Positions 26,267 to 34,614 of a stretch of 64,000 bases of DNA are shown piece by piece. Both the position numbers and the translations under genes were made by a program. The stretch lies in the NCBI GenBank assembly GCA_910577645.1, contig CAJTOL010000001.1, positions 263,738 through 327,737 of the forward strand. The letters run 5' to 3'. Below the pieces are notes generated by a model that saw only the letters and a list, made by a program, of their open reading frames with translations, searched no databases and was not told the DNA's origin. Positions within the stretch are counted from its first letter, which is position 1; every line of letters starts with the position of its first letter. This DNA comes from an uncultured Lachnospiraceae bacterium (GTDB taxonomy: Bacteria; Bacillota; Clostridia; Lachnospirales; Lachnospiraceae).

Positions 26267-27349
26267 ATGGAATGTAAGATTACGCTAATTCCCGGCGATG
26301 GCATTGGCCCGGAGATTGTCCGGGAGGCAGTTAAGGTATTAAATAAGATAGGAGAGACCTTCAACCATACTTTTCAGTACACAGAGGTTTTAATGGGAGG
26401 ATGCTCTATTGACGCTTACGGCGTTCCCCTGACAGACCAGGCTTTAGATACCGCCAGGGCCGGGGATGCAGTGCTTCTGGGTGCAGTAGGCGGCGATGTG
26501 GGCAATTCCAGATGGTATGATGTGGCTCCTGATTTACGGCCGGAAGCAGGACTCCTGGCAATCCGAAAGGGCTTAAATTTGTTTGCCAATATTCGTCCCG
26601 CATACCTGTACAGCCAGCTGGCAGATGCCTGCCCCTTGAAGAAAGAGATTATCGGAGACGGCTTTGACATGGTGATTATGAGAGAGCTGACCGGCGGCCT
26701 GTATTTCGGCAAGCGTTACACCGAGGAGGTAGACGGCGTAATGACCGCCGTAGATACCCTGACCTACAATGAAAAGGAGATCCGCCGCATTGCCGTCAAA
26801 GCATTTGATATTGCCATGAAGCGCCGTAAGACGGTTACCAGCGTTGATAAGGCAAATGTGCTGGATTCCTCCCGGCTTTGGAGAAAGGTAGTGGAGGAGG
26901 TTGCAAAGGATTATCCGGAGGTGACCTTAACCCATATGCTGGTAGACAATTGCGCCATGCAGCTGGTAATGAATCCGGGACAATTTGATGTGGTTCTTAC
27001 AGAGAACATGTTCGGCGACATCCTTTCTGATGAGGCCAGTATGATTACCGGATCCATCGGTATGTTATCCTCCGCCAGTTTAAATGAAAGTAAATTCGGC
27101 ATGTATGAGCCCAGCCATGGTTCTGCGCCGGATATTGCAGGAAAAGATGTTGCCAATCCCATTGCAACGATTCTCTCTGCAGCCATGATGCTCCGCTATT
27201 CCTTTGATTTGGATAAGGAAGCTGCCGCTGTGGAAGAGGCGGTTAAGAAAGTTTTAACGGAAGGTTACCGTACCGCGGACATTATGGCGGAGGGATGCAC
27301 AAAAATTGGAACTACCCAAATGGGAGATTTGATTGCGGAAAGAATCTAA
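26267..27349 (+). CDS. leuB: 3-isopropylmalate dehydrogenase
   Basis: 360 residues, NAD-dependent oxidative decarboxylation in leucine synthesis. Family signatures: 'LIPGDGIGPEI' at the start, 'LLGAVGG' near residue 70 and the NAD region 'EPSHGSAPDIAGKDVANPIA' near residue 285. The conserved 'NMFGDILSDEASMITGS' holds the metal Asp residues. The ATG at 26267 has GGAGGAG 8 bases upstream; an earlier in-frame ATG at 26183 would run through the leader hairpin and lacks family similarity. It is the first gene of leuB-ilvD-ilvB, with leuA and leuCD not in the window. Confidence 0.95.
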   Translation: MECKITLIPGDGIGPEIVREAVKVLNKIGETFNHTFQYTEVLMGGCSIDAYGVPLTDQALDTARAGDAVLLGAVGGDVGNSRWYDVAPDLRPEAGLLAIRKGLNLFANIRPAYLYSQLADACPLKKEIIGDGFDMVIMRELTGGLYFGKRYTEEVDGVMTAVDTLTYNEKEIRRIAVKAFDIAMKRRKTVTSVDKANVLDSSRLWRKVVEEVAKDYPEVTLTHMLVDNCAMQLVMNPGQFDVVLTENMFGDILSDEASMITGSIGMLSSASLNESKFGMYEPSHGSAPDIAGKDVANPIATILSAAMMLRYSFDLDKEAAAVEEAVKKVLTEGYRTADIMAEGCTKIGTTQMGDLIAERI

Positions 27350-27361
27350 GGAGGCAGCCAT

Positions 27362-29026
27362 ATGAAAAGCGATGCAGTAAAAACCGGGATGCAGCAGGCA
27401 CCCCATCGTTCCCTGTTTAACGCTCTGGGAATAACAGAGGAAGAGTTAAAAAAACCTTTGGTAGGTATTGTAAGTTCCTATAATGAGATTGTTCCGGGGC
27501 ATATGAATCTGGATAAGATTGTGGAGGCCGTAAAGCTTGGGGTTGCCATGGCAGGAGGCACCCCTATTGTGTTCCCGGCTATTGCAGTCTGCGACGGTAT
27601 CGCCATGGGCCATATAGGCATGAAATATTCTCTGGTTACCAGAGATCTGATTGCCGATTCCACGGAATGTATGGCTTTGGCTCACCAGTTTGACGCCCTG
27701 GTTATGGTGCCCAACTGCGATAAAAATGTTCCCGGACTTTTGATGGCAGCGGCAAGGGTGAATATCCCCACCGTATTTGTCAGCGGCGGCCCTATGCTGG
27801 CCGGCCGGGTAAAAGGGCAGAAGCGCAGTCTTTCCAGTATGTTTGAAGCAGTGGGAGCTTATGCGGCGGACACCATGACTGCAGAGGATGTCCGGGAATT
27901 TGAAGAGAAAACGTGTCCTACCTGCGGCTCCTGCTCCGGTATGTATACCGCCAACAGCATGAACTGTTTAACCGAGGTTTTAGGAATGGGACTTGGCGGA
28001 AACGGCACGATCCCCGCAGTTTATTCCGAGAGAATTAAGCTGGCTAAACACGCCGGTATGGCGGTTATGGAGATGTACCGCCGGAATATCCGCCCAAGAG
28101 ATATTATGACAGAGAAGGCATTCCGCAATGCTCTGACCATGGATATGGCTCTGGGCTGCTCCACCAACAGTATGCTTCATCTTCCGGCTATTGCCCACGA
28201 GGCCGGAGTGGATTTAAACGTAGATATAGCCAACGAGATCAGTGCAAAAACTCCTAACCTGTGCCATTTGGCGCCGGCAGGCCCTACCTATATGGAGGAC
28301 TTAAATGAGGCCGGAGGCATCTACGGGGTAATGAATGAAATCAGCAAGCTGGGGCTTTTAAATCTGGACTGCATGACCGTTACCGGAAAGACTGTAGGCG
28401 AGAATATCAGCGGACGGGAAAACCGCAATCCGGAGGTGATCCGGCCTGTGGAAAATCCATACAGCCAGACCGGCGGCATTGCCATCTTAAGAGGCAACCT
28501 GGCCCCGGATTCCTGCGTGGTAAAAAGATCCGCCGTTGCGCCTGAGATGCTGAAACACCAGGGCCCGGCCAGAGTCTTTGACTGCGAGGAGGATGCAATT
28601 GCGGCCATTAAAGGCGGAAAAATTGTGGCAGGAGATGTGGTGGTGATCCGCTATGAAGGTCCCAAGGGCGGTCCTGGCATGAGAGAGATGTTAAATCCTA
28701 CCTCCGCCATTGCCGGAATGGGCCTGGGCTCTACCGTAGCGCTGATCACAGACGGCCGGTTCTCCGGCGCTTCCAGAGGCGCTTCTATTGGCCATGTTTC
28801 CCCGGAAGCAGCTGTAGGCGGCCCCATTGCGTTAGTAGAAGAGGGAGATATTATCTCCATTGATATTGATAATCATCAGCTTAATATCCAGGTTTCTGAC
28901 CAGGAGCTGGCAGCCAGAAGAGCAAAATGGCAGCCCAGGACTCCTCAGGTCACTACCGGCTATCTGGCCCGGTATGCCAGCCTTGTTACCTCAGCGGACA
29001 AGGGAGCGGTGCTGAAATCAAAATAA
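27362..29026 (+). CDS. ilvD: Dihydroxy-acid dehydratase
   Basis: 554 residues, the Fe-S dehydratase that makes the 2-keto acids of valine and isoleucine. The cluster cysteines lie in 'VPNCDKNVPG' near residue 120 and 'CPTCGSCSGMYTANSMNCL' near 190. The C-terminal 'GRFSGASRGASIGHVSPEA' is the family signature. The start has AGGAGG overlapping the end of leuB and an ATG 12 bases after the leuB stop. Between leuB and ilvB, so transcription as one unit is likely. The cluster is oxygen-sensitive in many homologues, which fits an anaerobe. Confidence 0.96.
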   Translation: MKSDAVKTGMQQAPHRSLFNALGITEEELKKPLVGIVSSYNEIVPGHMNLDKIVEAVKLGVAMAGGTPIVFPAIAVCDGIAMGHIGMKYSLVTRDLIADSTECMALAHQFDALVMVPNCDKNVPGLLMAAARVNIPTVFVSGGPMLAGRVKGQKRSLSSMFEAVGAYAADTMTAEDVREFEEKTCPTCGSCSGMYTANSMNCLTEVLGMGLGGNGTIPAVYSERIKLAKHAGMAVMEMYRRNIRPRDIMTEKAFRNALTMDMALGCSTNSMLHLPAIAHEAGVDLNVDIANEISAKTPNLCHLAPAGPTYMEDLNEAGGIYGVMNEISKLGLLNLDCMTVTGKTVGENISGRENRNPEVIRPVENPYSQTGGIAILRGNLAPDSCVVKRSAVAPEMLKHQGPARVFDCEEDAIAAIKGGKIVAGDVVVIRYEGPKGGPGMREMLNPTSAIAGMGLGSTVALITDGRFSGASRGASIGHVSPEAAVGGPIALVEEGDIISIDIDNHQLNIQVSDQELAARRAKWQPRTPQVTTGYLARYASLVTSADKGAVLKSK

Positions 29027-29046
29027 ATCCAGAAAGGAACCAGCTA

Positions 29047-30729
29047 ATGAGTAAATTAACAGGTGCAGAGATTGTAATCCAATGTTTAAAAGAGCAGGGT
29101 GTGGATACGGTATTCGGTTATCCCGGAGGCGCGATTTTAAATATTTATGATGCATTATATAAACACCAGGATGAGATTACCCATATCCTGACCTCCCATG
29201 AGCAGGGGGCGTCCCACGCGGCAGACGGCTATGCCAGAGCTACCGGCAAAGTAGGGGTGTGTCTGGCCACCTCCGGCCCCGGGGCAACCAATCTGGTTAC
29301 CGGAATCGCCACGGCCCAGATGGACTCCGTTCCCGTGGTTGCCATTACCTGCAACGTAGGCGTAAGCCTTTTGGGTAAGGACAGCTTCCAGGAGATTGAT
29401 ATCGCCGGTGTGACCATGCCTATTACCAAGTACAATTTTATTGTAAAGGATGTAAATAAGCTTGCCGGCATTATCCGGCGTGCTTTTACCATTGCCCGCA
29501 CCGGCCGTCCCGGCCCGGTTCTTGTGGACATTACCAAGGATGTAACTGCGGCAGAATGTGAATACGAATATAAGGAGATGGAAGCGGTAGGCCCCCAGGT
29601 GGACACCATCAGCGAGGATGCCATGGACAGGGCCGTAGAACTTATCCGCAACAGCCAGAAGCCCTTTATCTTTGCAGGCGGCGGCGCAGTAATTGCGGGG
29701 GCGTCTGACGAGCTGAAGGCATTCGCTCACAAGATCCAGGCTCCTGTGGCAGACAGCCTTATGGGCAAAGGAGCCTTTGACGGTACGGATCCTCTGTATA
29801 CCGGCATGGTAGGGATGCACGGCACCAAGGCTTCCAACTTTGGCTTTACCGAGTGCGACCTTCTGGTGGTAGTAGGGGCCCGGTTCAGCGACCGCGTAAC
29901 CGGAAATGCTTCCAAGTTTGCCCCCAACGCAAAGATTTTACAGATCGATGTGGATTCTGCGGAGATCAATAAGAATATTAAAACTTACGCCCATATTATC
30001 GGCGATGCCAAGGTGGTGCTCCGCAGGCTTAATGCCCGTCTGGATCCCATGAACCATGACGAATGGATTATGCACATTGACAGATTAAAGGACATGTATC
30101 CTCTCCGCTATGACAAGAGCTGCCTCACAGGTCCCTTTATCATGGAAAAGATTTATGAGCTCACCGGCGGCGATGCCATCATTACCACGGAGGTTGGGCA
30201 GAACCAGATGTGGGCGGCCCAGTATTACCAGTACAAGGCCCCCAGAACCCTGATTACCTCCGGCGGACTGGGCACTATGGGATATGGACTGGGTGCTGCG
30301 TTAGGGGCCAAGATGGGCTGCAAGGATAAACTGGTGGTTAATATTGCAGGGGACGGCTGTTTCCGTATGAATATGAATGAGCTGGCCACTGCCACCCGGT
30401 ATAATATTCCTTTTATTGAGGTTATTATGAATAACCACGTTTTGGGAATGGTGCGCCAGTGGCAGAACCTGTTCTATGGGAAACGATATTCACATACTGT
30501 ATTAAATGATACGGTAGACTTTGTCAAGCTGGCGGAGGCCATGGGAGCTAAAGCTTACCGGGTAGAGAAAAAAGAAGACTTTGAGCCGGTATTTAAAGAG
30601 GCCGTTGCACTTAATATTCCGGTGGTGATTGACTGCCAGATTCCAAGTGACGACAAGGTATTCCCCATGGTATCGCCGGGAGCGCCCATTTCCGACGCGT
30701 TTGATGATGTGGATTTAAAGATTGAGTAA
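29047..30729 (+). CDS. ilvB: Acetolactate synthase large subunit
   Basis: 560 residues, thiamine-diphosphate enzyme for the first common step of valine/leucine/isoleucine synthesis. Catalytic Glu lies in 'ILTSHEQGASHAADGYARAT' (near residue 50). The cofactor motif runs from 'GDGCFRMNMNELATA' to 'VIMNN' (near 435-460). Biosynthetic type is favoured over catabolic AlsS by 'NHVLGMVRQWQNLFYGKRYS'. I start at 29047 after AAAGGA; longer forms overlap ilvD. No small subunit gene ilvN and no ilvC follow, so they must be elsewhere or the enzyme works without ilvN. Confidence 0.95.
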   Translation: MSKLTGAEIVIQCLKEQGVDTVFGYPGGAILNIYDALYKHQDEITHILTSHEQGASHAADGYARATGKVGVCLATSGPGATNLVTGIATAQMDSVPVVAITCNVGVSLLGKDSFQEIDIAGVTMPITKYNFIVKDVNKLAGIIRRAFTIARTGRPGPVLVDITKDVTAAECEYEYKEMEAVGPQVDTISEDAMDRAVELIRNSQKPFIFAGGGAVIAGASDELKAFAHKIQAPVADSLMGKGAFDGTDPLYTGMVGMHGTKASNFGFTECDLLVVVGARFSDRVTGNASKFAPNAKILQIDVDSAEINKNIKTYAHIIGDAKVVLRRLNARLDPMNHDEWIMHIDRLKDMYPLRYDKSCLTGPFIMEKIYELTGGDAIITTEVGQNQMWAAQYYQYKAPRTLITSGGLGTMGYGLGAALGAKMGCKDKLVVNIAGDGCFRMNMNELATATRYNIPFIEVIMNNHVLGMVRQWQNLFYGKRYSHTVLNDTVDFVKLAEAMGAKAYRVEKKEDFEPVFKEAVALNIPVVIDCQIPSDDKVFPMVSPGAPISDAFDDVDLKIE

Positions 30730-30731
30730 TT

Positions 30732-30748
30732 ACCCCGCAGGGGTTTTT
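30732..30748 (+). terminator. Possible short intrinsic terminator after ilvB
   Basis: ACCCC (30732-30736), GCA, GGGGT (30740-30744) and a T run. The stem is only 5 bp, so read-through into serC is likely. Confidence 0.45.
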
Positions 30749-30789
30749 ATGAGAAAGCCTAAGGCAAAAGAAAGAGGAGGAAACAGGTT

Positions 30790-31881
30790 ATGAGCAGAAT
30801 ATACAACTTTTCGGCCGGCCCGGCGGTTCTGCCGGAGGAAGTATTGAAGGAAGCGGCAGACGAAATGCTGGATTACCGGGGATGCGGCATGTCCGTTATG
30901 GAGATGAGCCACCGCTCCAAAATGTTTGAGGAGATTATTAACACTGCGGAAGCAGACTTAAGGGATTTAATGGGTATCCCGTCCGGCTATAAGGTATTAT
31001 TCCTTCAGGGCGGAGCAAGCCAGCAGTTCGCCATGGTTCCCATGAACTTTATGAAGAATAAGGTAGCGGACTACATTATTACCGGCCAGTGGGCCAAAAA
31101 GGCATTTAGCGAGGCAAAGCTTTACGGCGTTGCCAATGCAGTAGCATCCAGCGCTGACAAGACATTCTCCTACATACCGGATTGCTCAGACCTTCCGATT
31201 TCTGAAAACGCGGATTATGTATATATCTGCGAAAACAACACTATTTACGGAACGAAATTTAAAACTTTGCCCAATACCAAGGGGAAACCATTGGTGGCTG
31301 ATATTTCTTCCTGCTTCCTGTCTGAGCCGGTAGAGGTGGAAAAGTATGCCATGCTTTACGGCGGTGCCCAGAAAAACGTAGGCCCGGCAGGTGTGGTAAT
31401 CGCTATTATCCGCGAGGATATGATTACAGAGGAGGTTCTGCCGGGAACTCCCACTATGCTGCGCTACAAGACCCACGCAGATGCTGCTTCCCTTTACAAC
31501 ACTCCGCCGGCATACGGTATTTATATGTGCGGAAAGGTATTCCAGTGGCTCAAGAGAAAGGGTGGCTTAGAGGCCATGAAGGAATACAACGAGAAGAAGG
31601 CAAAGCTCCTCTATGACTTTTTAGACCAGAGTCAGATGTTTAAGGGAACAGTGGAGAAAAAGGATCGTTCCTTAATGAATGTTCCTTTCATAACCGGAGA
31701 TGCAGACTTAGATGCTCTGTTCATAAAAGAGTCTAAGGCAGCAGGTCTTGAGAATCTAAAGGGTCACAGAAGCGTAGGCGGTATGAGAGCCAGCATTTAC
31801 AATGCAATGCCCATGGCTGGCGTGGAGAAGCTGGTAACCTTTATGGAGGACTTTGAGAAAAAGAACTGCCGGAAACCGTGA
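30790..31881 (+). CDS. serC: Phosphoserine aminotransferase
   Basis: 363 residues, PLP enzyme that converts 3-phosphohydroxypyruvate to phosphoserine. 'YNFSAGPAVLPEEVL' opens the protein, 'GGASQQFAMVPMNF' binds cofactor phosphate, and the Schiff-base Lys lies in 'YGGAQKNVGPAGV' near residue 197. The C-terminal 'GHRSVGGMRASIYNAMP' is typical. AGGAGG lies 9 bases before the ATG. The serC-serA-DUF1015 gene order fits a serine synthesis operon; no phosphoserine phosphatase gene serB is seen. Confidence 0.96.
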   Translation: MSRIYNFSAGPAVLPEEVLKEAADEMLDYRGCGMSVMEMSHRSKMFEEIINTAEADLRDLMGIPSGYKVLFLQGGASQQFAMVPMNFMKNKVADYIITGQWAKKAFSEAKLYGVANAVASSADKTFSYIPDCSDLPISENADYVYICENNTIYGTKFKTLPNTKGKPLVADISSCFLSEPVEVEKYAMLYGGAQKNVGPAGVVIAIIREDMITEEVLPGTPTMLRYKTHADAASLYNTPPAYGIYMCGKVFQWLKRKGGLEAMKEYNEKKAKLLYDFLDQSQMFKGTVEKKDRSLMNVPFITGDADLDALFIKESKAAGLENLKGHRSVGGMRASIYNAMPMAGVEKLVTFMEDFEKKNCRKP

Positions 31882-31909
31882 CAATCATTTATTTAGAGGA
31901 GAAAAAATT

Positions 31910-33076
31910 ATGAAAAAGATTTATTGCCTGAATGCTATTTCCAAATATGGAACAGACCTTTTTACCGACAATTACCAGTTAACCGATAATCTGGATGACG
32001 CAAAGGGCGTTCTGGTCCGCAGCGCCGCCATGCATGATATGGAACTGCCGGAAGGCCTTTTGGCCATTGCAAGAGCCGGTGCAGGCGTCAACAACATTCC
32101 CTTAGACAAGTGTGCAGAAAAGGGAATCGTAGTATTTAATACTCCCGGCGCCAATGCCAATGCGGTAAAGGAGCTGGTAATCGGCGCCATGGTCCTGGCT
32201 TCCAGGGATATTTTAGGAGGCATTGACTGGGTAAAGGCCAACAAGGGCGATGAGAATATCGTTAAGTCTACGGAGAAGAGCAAAAAGGCTTTTGCCGGCG
32301 GAGAGATCAAGGGGAAGAAGCTGGGAGTTATCGGCCTGGGCGCTATCGGCGCAGAGATTGCCAATGCCGCCGCCGCTTTGGGAATGGAGGTTTTGGGCTA
32401 TGATCCTTATATTTCCATCCGTGCGGCGTGGATGCTGTCCCGGGAGGTGCGTCCGGTTAACTCCGTTGACGCTATCTACCAGGAGTGTGATTATATTACC
32501 ATCCATGTACCGGCATCCGGCTCCACCAAAGGCATGATTAACGATGAGGCCCTGAGCAAGATGAAGGATGGGGTGGTGTTCTTAAACTTCTCCAGAGATG
32601 CGCTGGTGGATGAGGATGCCATGGAAAAGGCCTTGGCTTCCGGTAAAGTAAAGAGATATGTGACGGATTTCCCCAATCCCAAGGTTGCCAATATGGAAGG
32701 GACAATTGTGATTCCCCACCTTGGCGCTTCCACTGAGGAAGCCGAGGACAACTGCGCCAGAATGGCAGTGGAAGAGATTATGGATTACCTGGATAACGGT
32801 AATATTAAGAATTCCGTCAATTATCCTTCCTGCGATATGGGCGTCTGCTGCGGCGCGGCCAGAGTGGCTGTATTCCACAAGAATATTCCCAACATGCTGG
32901 GGCAGATCACCGGAATTTTGGCAGCGCAGCATGTAAACATTTCTGACATGACGAATAAGAGTAAAGATAAATTCGCATATACCCTGCTGGATCTGGAAAA
33001 TGTTCCGGACGCAGACACTATGGAGAAACTAAATGCCATTGAAGGCGTTCTGCGGGTTCGTCTGGTAAAAGGTTAA
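31910..33076 (+). CDS. serA: D-3-phosphoglycerate dehydrogenase, short form with one ACT domain
   Basis: 388 residues: NAD-dependent first step of serine synthesis. Nucleotide-binding 'GKKLGVIGLGAIGAEIANAA' is near residue 145; 'HVPASGSTKGMINDEAL' and 'NFSRDALVDEDAM' follow; the catalytic His lies in 'IPHLGASTEEAEDN'. A C-terminal ACT-like domain (about 315-388, 'HKNIPNMLGQITGILAAQHV') probably binds serine. The start at 31910 has AGAGGAG upstream. 'NFSRDALVDE' replaces the more common 'NxARGxxVDE', a variant I associate with this short clostridial form. It begins 28 bases after serC. Confidence 0.93.
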   Translation: MKKIYCLNAISKYGTDLFTDNYQLTDNLDDAKGVLVRSAAMHDMELPEGLLAIARAGAGVNNIPLDKCAEKGIVVFNTPGANANAVKELVIGAMVLASRDILGGIDWVKANKGDENIVKSTEKSKKAFAGGEIKGKKLGVIGLGAIGAEIANAAAALGMEVLGYDPYISIRAAWMLSREVRPVNSVDAIYQECDYITIHVPASGSTKGMINDEALSKMKDGVVFLNFSRDALVDEDAMEKALASGKVKRYVTDFPNPKVANMEGTIVIPHLGASTEEAEDNCARMAVEEIMDYLDNGNIKNSVNYPSCDMGVCCGAARVAVFHKNIPNMLGQITGILAAQHVNISDMTNKSKDKFAYTLLDLENVPDADTMEKLNAIEGVLRVRLVKG

Positions 33077-33086
33077 GGAAAAAGTT

Positions 33087-34340
33087 ATGGCTATCGTAAA
33101 ACCATTTTATTGTATCCGTCCGGCTGCAGAGGCGGTATCCCAGGTGGCGGCCCTGCCCTATGACGTGTACAGCAGGGCTGAGGCCCGGGAGGCTGTGGCG
33201 GGGAAACAGCTGTCATTTTTAAACATCGACCGTCCGGAAACCCAGTTTCCGGAAGACGCGGATATGTACAGCGATAAAGTCTATGCCCAGGCCAGGAAGA
33301 TGCTGGACGCACGGATCGCGGACGGAACCTTTATAGAGGATCCGGAAGAATGTTACTACATTTATCAGCTTACTATGGAAGGCCGCAGCCAGACGGGCCT
33401 GGTTGCCTGCTGCTCTATTGATGATTACCTGTCCGGAACCATTAAAAAGCATGAAAACACCAGAGAAGAAAAGGAGCTGGATCGTATCCGCCACGTGGAT
33501 GTGACCAATGCCCACACCGGCCCTATTTTTCTGGCTTACCGGGAAGACAGGGCTTTGAGCAGGATGGTGGAAAAGGCCATGGAAGAGGAGCCTTTATACG
33601 ATTTTGTGTCAGAGGACGGGGTGGGCCATAGAGTGTGGAAGCTTGCCGGGGCCCAGGCTGTGGAAGCAGTAGAGCAGGCATTTGCCGCTATTCCGGCTAC
33701 ATACATTGCCGATGGCCATCACCGCGCTGCCAGCGCTGTAAAGGTAGGATTAAAGCGCCGGGCAGAAAATCCGGACAATACAGGGGGGGAACCCTTTCAC
33801 TATTTCCTGGCGGTACTGTTCCCGGACGGCCAATTAGAAATCCTTCCTTACAACCGGGTGGTGAAGGATTTAAACGGGCTGGATAAAAAAGAATTTTTAG
33901 CCCGGGTAGAAGAGAACTTTGCAGTGGAAGAAGTGGGAACCAGGTTTTCTCCAACCGAAAAAGGCCAGTTTGGTATGCTCTTGGACGGCAGCTGGTATAA
34001 GCTGACTGCCCGGCCCCGGATCTGTACTTTGGACCCGGTGGCAGGCCTGGACGTATCTGTACTTCAGGATCACCTGCTGAGCCCTATCCTGGGTATCGGA
34101 GATCCCAGAACCGATAAGCGCATTGACTTTATCGGAGGTATCCGTGGGCTGAAGGAACTGGAACGGCGGGTAAGTCTGGACATGACCGTGGCATTTTCCA
34201 TGTATCCCACTTCCATGGATGAACTTCTGGCAGTGGCGGACGCAGGACTCCTGATGCCGCCTAAGTCCACCTGGTTTGAACCAAAGCTTCGAAGCGGAAT
34301 TTTTATTCACCGGTTGACAAATACTTCCAAAGGTGTATAA
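33087..34340 (+). CDS. DUF1015 family protein in the serine operon
   Basis: 417 residues. The start 'MAIVKPFYCIRPA' followed by 'ALPYDVYSRAEAREAV', the block 'KHENTREEKELDR' near 130 and 'YIADGHHRAASA' near 210 are hallmarks of DUF1015. No function is established to my knowledge. The 'DGHHR' motif recalls ParB/sulfiredoxin-fold kinases such as archaeal SerK, an ADP-dependent serine kinase, and the gene lies 10 bases after serA; a role in serine phosphate metabolism is therefore an attractive but unproven guess. Its stop codon overlaps the -10 box of the next promoter. Confidence 0.88.
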   Translation: MAIVKPFYCIRPAAEAVSQVAALPYDVYSRAEAREAVAGKQLSFLNIDRPETQFPEDADMYSDKVYAQARKMLDARIADGTFIEDPEECYYIYQLTMEGRSQTGLVACCSIDDYLSGTIKKHENTREEKELDRIRHVDVTNAHTGPIFLAYREDRALSRMVEKAMEEEPLYDFVSEDGVGHRVWKLAGAQAVEAVEQAFAAIPATYIADGHHRAASAVKVGLKRRAENPDNTGGEPFHYFLAVLFPDGQLEILPYNRVVKDLNGLDKKEFLARVEENFAVEEVGTRFSPTEKGQFGMLLDGSWYKLTARPRICTLDPVAGLDVSVLQDHLLSPILGIGDPRTDKRIDFIGGIRGLKELERRVSLDMTVAFSMYPTSMDELLAVADAGLLMPPKSTWFEPKLRSGIFIHRLTNTSKGV

Positions 34341-34341
34341 T
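34314..34341 (+). promoter_or_regulatory. Consensus promoter of the ABC exporter leader
   Basis: TTGACA (34314-34319), 16 bp, TATAAT (34336-34341), both perfect. It lies inside the 3' end of the DUF1015 gene. Confidence 0.85.
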
Positions 34342-34375
34342 AAAAAGCACAAATAAATGAAAGGAGGTAGCACTG

Positions 34376-34471
34376 ATGAAACGCAGCAACACATTCACAA
34401 CTATCGCTCAATTACATATGGATCTACAGCCTGCCGGAACTTTCGGATTCTTTGAGATGGGCGGAGTTTAA
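34376..34471 (+). CDS. 31-residue leader peptide ahead of the ABC exporter
   Basis: A short ORF with an ideal ribosome site, AAGGAGGT at 34361-34368, 7 bases before ATG. It begins MKRSNTFTTIAQLHMD and ends TFGFFEMGGV. No family is recognised. Its last codons (34460-34466, GGCGGAG) can pair with CTCTGCC (34496-34502), which enters the 5' arm of the terminator at 34501. This layout, a well-translated short ORF, competing helices, an intrinsic terminator and then a heterodimeric ABC exporter, parallels bmrB-bmrCD in Bacillus subtilis. I infer that ribosome stalling in the leader, for example by a translation-inhibiting drug, would free the exporter genes from termination. Confidence 0.75.
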   Translation: MKRSNTFTTIAQLHMDLQPAGTFGFFEMGGV

Positions 34472-34500
34472 CACCGCGCCGTTTTGCACAAAAATCTCTG

Positions 34501-34528
34501 CCGCAGTCTGTATGGACTGCGGTTTTTT
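34501..34528 (+). terminator. Attenuator-type intrinsic terminator upstream of the ABC exporter
   Basis: CCGCAGTC (34501-34508), loop TGTATG, GACTGCGG (34515-34522), then six T. It lies 30 bases after the leader ORF stop and 87 bases before the exporter start. A competing helix GGCGGAG/CTCTGCC shares its first two bases. Confidence 0.88.
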
Positions 34529-34614
34529 AGTATCTGGAAATGGGCCGGATGCTTTGCGATTGCAGGGCATTGCGGCCTCTTTCTATGTGCAGGCAGCGCA
34601 AAAAGGGGGAACTT

